From assembly GCA_041653955.1 (NCBI GenBank), contig JBAZEH010000041.1, positions 1 through 10,575 of the forward strand: a stretch of DNA of 10,575 nt, given 5' to 3'. Origin of the DNA: UBA1562 sp041653955. Its GTDB lineage: Bacteria; Omnitrophota; Gorgyraeia; Gygaellales; Profunditerraquicolaceae. Each line of letters starts with the position of its first letter. The first letter of the stretch is position 1. Below are positions 6,922 to 10,575 of this stretch, one piece after another. A program made the translations under genes and the position numbers. The notes under the pieces were generated by a model, which ran no database searches, was not told where the DNA came from, and was given only the letters and a program-made list of their open reading frames with translations.

Positions 6922-7471
6922 AAAGTCACTGACCCTCACCGAATTATTGATCTCCGTATGTATCTTGAGCATTATAGCGATAGGCTTTACAAGCATAGAG
7001 ATCTTCAGCCGGTATCATGTTATAAACGCGGACAGGAGGATAAAGACGCAAAATGATGCCTCTTTTGTTTTAAGGCATATGACAAATGAAATAACCAGGG
7101 CTATCGGCAGCGCCAGCCAGTCCCCGATCAGCGTTACTACGATAGAGGAAGATCCAGCGGTGATCATATGGATAGATTACAACGAAAACGGTATGCGCGA
7201 TTCCGCGCCAACAGACAGGCAGATAGCATACCGATACCGCGGCGATCCGGATTACGAGTTTAGGTATTATTCTGATTACAGCGGAAGCCCGTCTTCTTAT
7301 GAAGTTATCAGCAAAAAGGCTTACGGGTTTACCCGTTCTTCCACCGATAACTATTTGGAGGTAGAGCTTCAATTCTGCTACAGCCCAAGCCTGACCGGCT
7401 GCGGCGTACATGATAATCCCATCCAGGAAATAAAAACCAGGATTTATATGCCTTCGGTTTCTACTAACTAA
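6905..7471 (+). CDS. Minor pilin, PilW/GspJ-like, with Ser at the cleavage site
   Basis: A 188-residue prepilin-like protein starting MRPRLKKS followed by LTLTELLISVCILSIIAIGFTSIEIF. The pattern of the hydrophobic helix, Glu5 and the basic leader fit a class III signal, but the residue before the expected cut is Ser instead of the nearly invariant Gly, and +1 is Leu instead of Phe/Met. The longer C-terminal domain, with RIKTQNDASFVLRHMTNEITRAI after the helix, resembles PilW/GspJ. The loop DYNENGMRD (91-99) matches a DxNxNGxxD calcium-binding pattern. The ATG overlaps the upstream gene's end by 17 bases in another frame, indicating translational coupling. It closes the pilus operon. No GspK-like capping pilin follows. 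Confidence 0.8.
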   Translation: MRPRLKKSLTLTELLISVCILSIIAIGFTSIEIFSRYHVINADRRIKTQNDASFVLRHMTNEITRAIGSASQSPISVTTIEEDPAVIIWIDYNENGMRDSAPTDRQIAYRYRGDPDYEFRYYSDYSGSPSSYEVISKKAYGFTRSSTDNYLEVELQFCYSPSLTGCGVHDNPIQEIKTRIYMPSVSTN

Positions 7472-7574
7472 TACCCTGCCTTGTAATAATAACAGAGCCT
7501 TGGATCAGCAATTTTTATTTGCTAAAAGAGCCAAGCTATGTTAAATTTAAATAGTTGTAAATGAATTGATTTTT
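7472..7574 (+). other. Gap between pilus operon and tRNA gene: weak hairpin and weak promoter
   Basis: No gene is visible. An imperfect nested hairpin pairs AGCCTTGG (7496-7503) with CCAAGCT (7531-7537) with a one-base bulge, and AGCAA (7507-7511) with TTGCT (7519-7523). It lacks a clean T-run after it, so it is a poor intrinsic terminator at best. TTGCTA (7519-7524) and TAAATT (7542-7547), 17 bases apart, each match four of six consensus bases and could be the tRNA promoter. Confidence 0.3.
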
Positions 7575-7646
7575 GGGGCTGTAGCTCAGCGGGAGAGCAT
7601 CTCGTTCGCAACGAGGGGGTCGAGGGTTCAATTCCCTCCAGCTCCA
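7575..7646 (+). tRNA. tRNA-Ala (anticodon CGC)
   Basis: A full cloverleaf can be drawn. The acceptor stem is 7575-7581 with 7639-7645, including the G3-U70 pair that identifies alanine tRNAs. The D-stem GCTC/GAGC is 7584-7587/7595-7598, the anticodon stem 7600-7604/7612-7616 with loop TTCGCAA and anticodon CGC at 7607-7609, and the T-arm GAGGG/CCCTC is 7622-7626/7634-7638 with a TTC-starting loop. The discriminator is A7646. The genomic sequence continues TTTA, so the 3' CCA is not encoded as a tail and must be added by the CCA enzyme. It reads GCG codons. The final three bases also belong to the first hairpin of the downstream array. Confidence 0.95.
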
Positions 7647-7750
7647 TTTAAGTTTCACGACAAGTGAAACTTAAATGGCACTCAAGCGAGTGCAATTTTG
7701 CGACAAGCAAAATAACGAGCGGAGTGCATACCGGTTATTTCATGAGTGAA
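7644..7750 (+). repeat. Array of consecutive hairpins between tRNA-Ala and amrS
   Basis: Hairpin 1 is a perfect 15-bp stem (7644-7658 / 7664-7678) with loop GACAA. Hairpin 2 is GCACTC/GAGTGC (7678-7683 / 7688-7693) with loop AAGC. Hairpin 3 is ATTTTGC/GCAAAAT (7695-7701 / 7707-7713), again with loop GACAA. Hairpin 4 is AAATAAC/GTTATTT (7710-7716 / 7734-7740) with an inner CGG/CCG, and it competes with hairpin 3 for shared bases. A final small TTCA/TGAA stem (7739-7742 / 7747-7750) covers the amrS start codon. No classic T-run follows any stem. The array could be a short palindromic mobile element, a structured 5' leader, or a tRNA 3' trailer structure; the sequence alone does not decide. Confidence 0.8.
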
Positions 7751-8888
7751 GACTATTTTCAGGCCACTCGCGGCCTTTCTTCTTTTATTTGCGCTGCTAT
7801 TTTCTTGTTTTAGCTTACCCTCCTTAACGGCCCCTCCGTATTTATCTCAAGCTGAATCAGATGCAGAAGAAATATTAAAAGAAGCCCTTTTTTATCAGAA
7901 GAGAGAAGATGGTTCAGTGCAGTGCCGCCTTTGTCCGAGAATATGTTTTATACCTGAAGGCAGGCGCGGTTTTTGCGGGGTAAGAGAGAATCAGAAAGGA
8001 GTGCTGCGCGCTTTAACATATGGCAAGGCTGTATCGGCTAACCCATTTGACCCGGTAGAGAAGAAACCGCTATTTCATTTTATGCCGGGGGCCCTTACTT
8101 TTTCGGTTGCTACTGCCGGATGCAATTTAAAGTGTAAGTTCTGCCAGAATTGGAATATATCCCAGCGCCTTCCCGAAGAAGTGGATTATATTTACCTGGA
8201 ACCGGCCGAACTGGTCAGAAGGGCCAAAGGCGCGGGGCGCAATATAATAGCCTACACTTACAATGAGCCGGTGATATTCTTTGAATATATGCTGGATACT
8301 GCTAAGTTGGCAAAAGCAGAAGGCTTAAGGAACGTGATGCATTCTAACGGCTATATAAATCCCGAACCCCTAAGGCAGCTGTGCGGATATCTAGACGCGG
8401 CTAATATTGACTTGAAGGGTTTTAGCGATGATTTTTACGCTAAATTATCCGAAGGCAGCCTTGAGCCGGTATTGGCCAGCCTCAAAATATTGAAAGAAGA
8501 AGGGGTGCATTTAGAGATAACCAATTTAATAATATCGGGTTATAATGATGACCCTGGAACAATCAGAAAGATGTGTGTTTGGATAAAGGATAACCTGGGG
8601 CCCGGCACCCCGCTGCATTTTTCAAGGGCCCGCCCGGAATATAAACTGCTTAGCATTATCAGCACCCCGGTTGATACGCTGGAAAAGGCAAGGGATATAG
8701 CGCTGGATTGCGGGTTGAAGTACGTATATATAGGAAACCTCCCCGGGCATCCGGCTGAAAATACCTACTGCCCTCTTTGCCATAAGATGGTTATTGAGCG
8801 CAGCGGCATGTTTTTTGTTTCAGAAGCCAATATTATTGACGGAAAGTGCAAGTTTTGCGGAGAGAAGATTGAAGGCGTATGGAATTAA
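7746..8888 (+). CDS. amrS: AmmeMemoRadiSam system radical SAM enzyme with N-terminal signal/anchor
   Basis: A 380-residue member of the AmrS radical SAM family, whose reaction is unknown. The SAM-cluster motif CNLKCKFC (CX3CX2C) uses Cys126, Cys130 and Cys133. Family signatures include an N-terminal Cys cluster (Cys60, 63, 67, 77 in CRLCPRICFIPEGRRGFCGVREN), DPVEKKPLFHF (102-112), TYNEP (171-175), HFSRARPEYKL (291-301) and a C-terminal zinc ribbon (Cys342, 345, 368, 371). The usual family start corresponds to about residue 45. Here an extra 44 residues include Lys2/Arg6 and a hydrophobic stretch (8-22, ending LLFSC) that looks like a signal peptide, anchor or weak lipobox. The start is GTG, directly after an in-frame TGA at 7743-7745; no other standard start codon occurs in frame until GTG 7917. 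No clear ribosome binding site is visible. The gene overlaps the next by 20 bases. Confidence 0.92.
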   Translation: MKTIFRPLAAFLLLFALLFSCFSLPSLTAPPYLSQAESDAEEILKEALFYQKREDGSVQCRLCPRICFIPEGRRGFCGVRENQKGVLRALTYGKAVSANPFDPVEKKPLFHFMPGALTFSVATAGCNLKCKFCQNWNISQRLPEEVDYIYLEPAELVRRAKGAGRNIIAYTYNEPVIFFEYMLDTAKLAKAEGLRNVMHSNGYINPEPLRQLCGYLDAANIDLKGFSDDFYAKLSEGSLEPVLASLKILKEEGVHLEITNLIISGYNDDPGTIRKMCVWIKDNLGPGTPLHFSRARPEYKLLSIISTPVDTLEKARDIALDCGLKYVYIGNLPGHPAENTYCPLCHKMVIERSGMFFVSEANIIDGKCKFCGEKIEGVWN

Positions 8889-10347
8889 GGTATTGATATT
8901 TTTCTTTTGTTGTCTTACGGTATCCCGGAGTCTTTGTTATGCCGGTGATATAAAGGAGCCAAATGCGGCAGGCACATTTTATCCCGGGGCCCCGGGGGAG
9001 TTATCGCAGGCTATAGAGGGTTTGCTGGATTCCGTAGATCCGCAGCCAACAGGAGAGGATATATTCGCGCTTATCATGCCGCACGCAGGATACGGGTATT
9101 CGGGCAGGACCGCGGCATTCGGCTACAAATCGGTCTATGGTAAAGCCTATAAGACCGTAGTCATTATCGGGAGGAGCCATCATTATAATTTCAGGGGTGT
9201 TTCGGTCTATGCGCGCGGGAAATTCCGCACTCCCCTTGGCGATATAGAAGTGGATGAAGCCTTCGCGCAAAGCCTCCTTGACCCGGCCCATAGAATATCC
9301 TTTATGCCCGAGGTATTTTTATCCGGAGAACATGCCGTAGAGGTGCAGCTTCCTTTTTTACAGAAAACCCTTAAGGATTTTAAGATCGTGCCGGTAATCA
9401 CCGGGGATATGGAGCTTTCTGATTGCAGGGGCTTTGCGGGGCTGCTTAAGAAAGCAATAGGGGGGCGTAACGATATTCTGGTGGTGGCTTCAACCGATAT
9501 GTACCATGGAGCTGATTATGGCGCACTGCAGTCGGCTGATAAGTTGGCTATATCGCTGCTTAAAAATATGGATAGCGAAGGCCTGTATCATAGCCTGCGC
9601 GAAGGTAAAACGCAGTTATGCGGCGGGCCTGCCGTGGTAACAGTTCTTATCCTGGCAAAAGAGCTGGGGTATGATAAATTACAGGTTTTGGATTATACTG
9701 ATTCCGCGCAGGTCGTTGGAGCAAAGAGCGACTGGATGGTTGGTTATGTAAGCTGCGTCATTAGCAGCGGCAAGGAGGCGGGGATGTTAAATAAGGCCCA
9801 GAGAAGAAGATTGCTTGAAATAGCCCGCAGGTCTATACGGGAATATTTAAATACGGGCAAGAATGCGGAATTTACCGAAATAGATCCCGCATTGACGAAA
9901 GAGACGGGGGTTTTTGTCACTCTTCATAAATCCGGAGACCTGCGTGGTTGCATAGGGAATATGCAGGCGAGAGGGCCGTTATATATGGCTGTGCGGGATA
10001 TGGCTGTTGAGGCGGCTGTGAGTGACCCGCGTTTTTTACCGGTAAAGCCGGATGAATTGGATGATATAGATATAGAGATATCCGCTCTTTCTCCCCTTAG
10101 AAAGGTTGAATCGTTAGATGAAATACAGATGGGCGTGCATGGCGTACTGGTAAAGAGGGGCTTTAACAGCGGGGTTTTTCTTCCTCAGGTAGCGGTAGAG
10201 ACCGGCTGGTCAAAGGAGGAGTTCCTGGATAACCTGTGCAGCCATAAGGCAGGCCTTTCTCCCGGTGCCTGGAAGGATAAGAATACGCAGGTCTATATTT
10301 TTACCGCAGAGGTATTCTCTGAAAAAGAGGAGAGAGGTAATGAATAA
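8869..10347 (+). CDS. amrB/amrA: Memo-AMMECR1 fusion protein (AmmeMemoRadiSam proteins B and A), exported
   Basis: A 492-residue two-domain protein. I chose TTG 8869 because GGAGAG (8859-8864) lies just upstream and it starts a typical signal peptide (MKAYGIKVLIFFFCCLTVSRSLCYA, cut near Ala25). An in-frame ATG at 8794 lies deep inside amrS and adds no sensible sequence. Residues about 27-300 are a Memo domain, an extradiol-dioxygenase-like fold. The residues matching the metal/active-site set of human MEMO1 are all present: His72 in PHAGYGYSG, His104 in GRSHH, Asp210 and His213 in STDMYH, Cys251 in LCGG. Residues 306-492 are an AMMECR1 domain with the hallmark LRGCIG (358-363). Neither domain has an established bacterial reaction. 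The fusion matches the genetic linkage seen when the genes are separate. Its 3' end overlaps the next gene by 8 bases. Confidence 0.92.
   Translation: MKAYGIKVLIFFFCCLTVSRSLCYAGDIKEPNAAGTFYPGAPGELSQAIEGLLDSVDPQPTGEDIFALIMPHAGYGYSGRTAAFGYKSVYGKAYKTVVIIGRSHHYNFRGVSVYARGKFRTPLGDIEVDEAFAQSLLDPAHRISFMPEVFLSGEHAVEVQLPFLQKTLKDFKIVPVITGDMELSDCRGFAGLLKKAIGGRNDILVVASTDMYHGADYGALQSADKLAISLLKNMDSEGLYHSLREGKTQLCGGPAVVTVLILAKELGYDKLQVLDYTDSAQVVGAKSDWMVGYVSCVISSGKEAGMLNKAQRRRLLEIARRSIREYLNTGKNAEFTEIDPALTKETGVFVTLHKSGDLRGCIGNMQARGPLYMAVRDMAVEAAVSDPRFLPVKPDELDDIDIEISALSPLRKVESLDEIQMGVHGVLVKRGFNSGVFLPQVAVETGWSKEEFLDNLCSHKAGLSPGAWKDKNTQVYIFTAEVFSEKEERGNE
9773..9786 (+). promoter_or_regulatory. Internal ribosome binding site and ATG at the Memo/AMMECR1 boundary
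   Basis: AGGAGG (9773-9778) is followed after 5 bases by ATG 9784, which is in frame with the fusion and encodes MLNKAQRRRLLEIAR, the natural beginning of an AMMECR1 protein. Use of this site would give a 187-residue AMMECR1 (9784-10347) without a signal peptide. It could be functional, or a relic of the once-separate gene. Confidence 0.55.
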
Positions 10348-10575
10348 TATAATCTCCGGGCTCTTCCTGACGGGGGTATTGTTTGGATCCGGCCCCTGTG
10401 TCGCAAGTTGCGGCCCTTTCCTTATAAGTTATATAGCGGGGACTAGAAAAACTGCCGCCAGAGGTGTCGTTGCTTATATCCTGTTCTCTTCGGCAAGGGT
10501 ATCGGTGTATATTGCCTTAGGTGTAAGTGTATTCTTTTTGAGCAGATTCGCGGTAGAAAGGTTATTAGGCGGCCT
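10340..10575 (+). CDS. DsbD/TauE-like membrane protein, N-terminal part (partial)
   Basis: The gene runs off the right edge; 78 complete residues are visible. The start ATG overlaps the fusion gene by 8 bases, with GAGAGAGG just upstream, so it is in the same operon. The sequence begins with a membrane helix (about 3-17) carrying GSGPCVASCGP (17-27), a paired-cysteine motif at the start of the first helix as in the DsbD_2/UreH or 'sulfite exporter TauE/SafE' families. A second hydrophobic segment follows (about 42-68). Relatives move electrons or metal ions/sulfur compounds across the inner membrane. Given its exported neighbours, delivery of reductant or metal to the periplasm is a reasonable guess, but the substrate cannot be told from this fragment. 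Confidence 0.7.
   Translation, partial: MNNIISGLFLTGVLFGSGPCVASCGPFLISYIAGTRKTAARGVVAYILFSSARVSVYIALGVSVFFLSRFAVERLLGG

Noticed and set aside
7639..7646. Genomically encoded CCA tail of the tRNA.
   Set aside because: The CCA at 7644-7646 is part of the acceptor stem and discriminator when G1 pairs with C72; shifting the register breaks the acceptor stem.
7644..7740. CRISPR-like repeat array.
   Set aside because: The stems differ in sequence and length, there are no regular spacers of constant size, and no cas genes are nearby.
7742..7813. Small ATG frame of 23 codons overlapping the amrS start.
   Set aside because: It has no ribosome binding site or recognisable product and ends inside the amrS signal region; it is explained as an alternate frame.
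8794..8868. Earlier ATG for the Memo-AMMECR1 gene.
   Set aside because: It lies inside the amrS zinc-ribbon region and adds 25 residues before a normal signal peptide. TTG 8869 has a Shine-Dalgarno and gives a sensible N-terminus.

Overview
This window looks like chromosome from an uncultivated, diderm (outer-membrane-bearing) bacterium. A secretin, a PilO/PilP-type alignment complex, tandem short type IV pilins and a 'NLKLIAAAQRIYRLE...NWNYTV' minor pilin together suggest Candidatus Omnitrophota (OP3) or a relative such as Elusimicrobiota. That placement comes from gene style only; there is no phylogenetic marker here. All genes lie on the plus strand and are tightly packed.

Region 1 (1-7471) is a type IV pilus / type II secretion-like assembly locus. 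In order it holds the C-terminal tail of a PilO-like protein, a PilP-like protein, a short secretin (PilQ/GspD), the extension ATPase PilB/GspE, the platform protein PilC/GspF, two tandem nearly duplicated major pilins, and three different minor (pseudo)pilins. The assembly genes are spaced for co-transcription. The two major pilins have their own consensus sigma70 promoter (TTGACA-16-TATAAT) and are followed by a terminator hairpin that overlaps the second pilin's stop codon, so they probably form a highly expressed unit with reduced read-through into the minor pilins. No retraction ATPase, prepilin peptidase or pilM/pilN is inside the window.

Region 2 (7472-7750) is non-coding apart from a tRNA-Ala(CGC). 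An unusual run of four or five perfect or near-perfect hairpins begins inside the last bases of that tRNA and reaches the start codon of the next gene. Two of the hairpins share the loop GACAA. It may be a short palindromic mobile element, a structured leader, or both.

Region 3 (7746-10575) is an overlapping operon for the functionally unknown AmmeMemoRadiSam system: a radical SAM enzyme (AmrS), a Memo-AMMECR1 fusion (AmrB+AmrA), and the start of a DsbD/TauE-like membrane protein carrying a GPCxxSCGP motif. Two things stand out. First, both AmrS and the Memo-AMMECR1 fusion begin with apparent secretion signals or membrane anchors, which is unexpected for a radical SAM system. Second, the fusion gene has an in-frame, near-ideal internal ribosome binding site plus ATG exactly at the Memo/AMMECR1 boundary, so a separate cytoplasmic AMMECR1 could also be made. 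The membrane protein may supply reducing power or metal to the exported components (inference).
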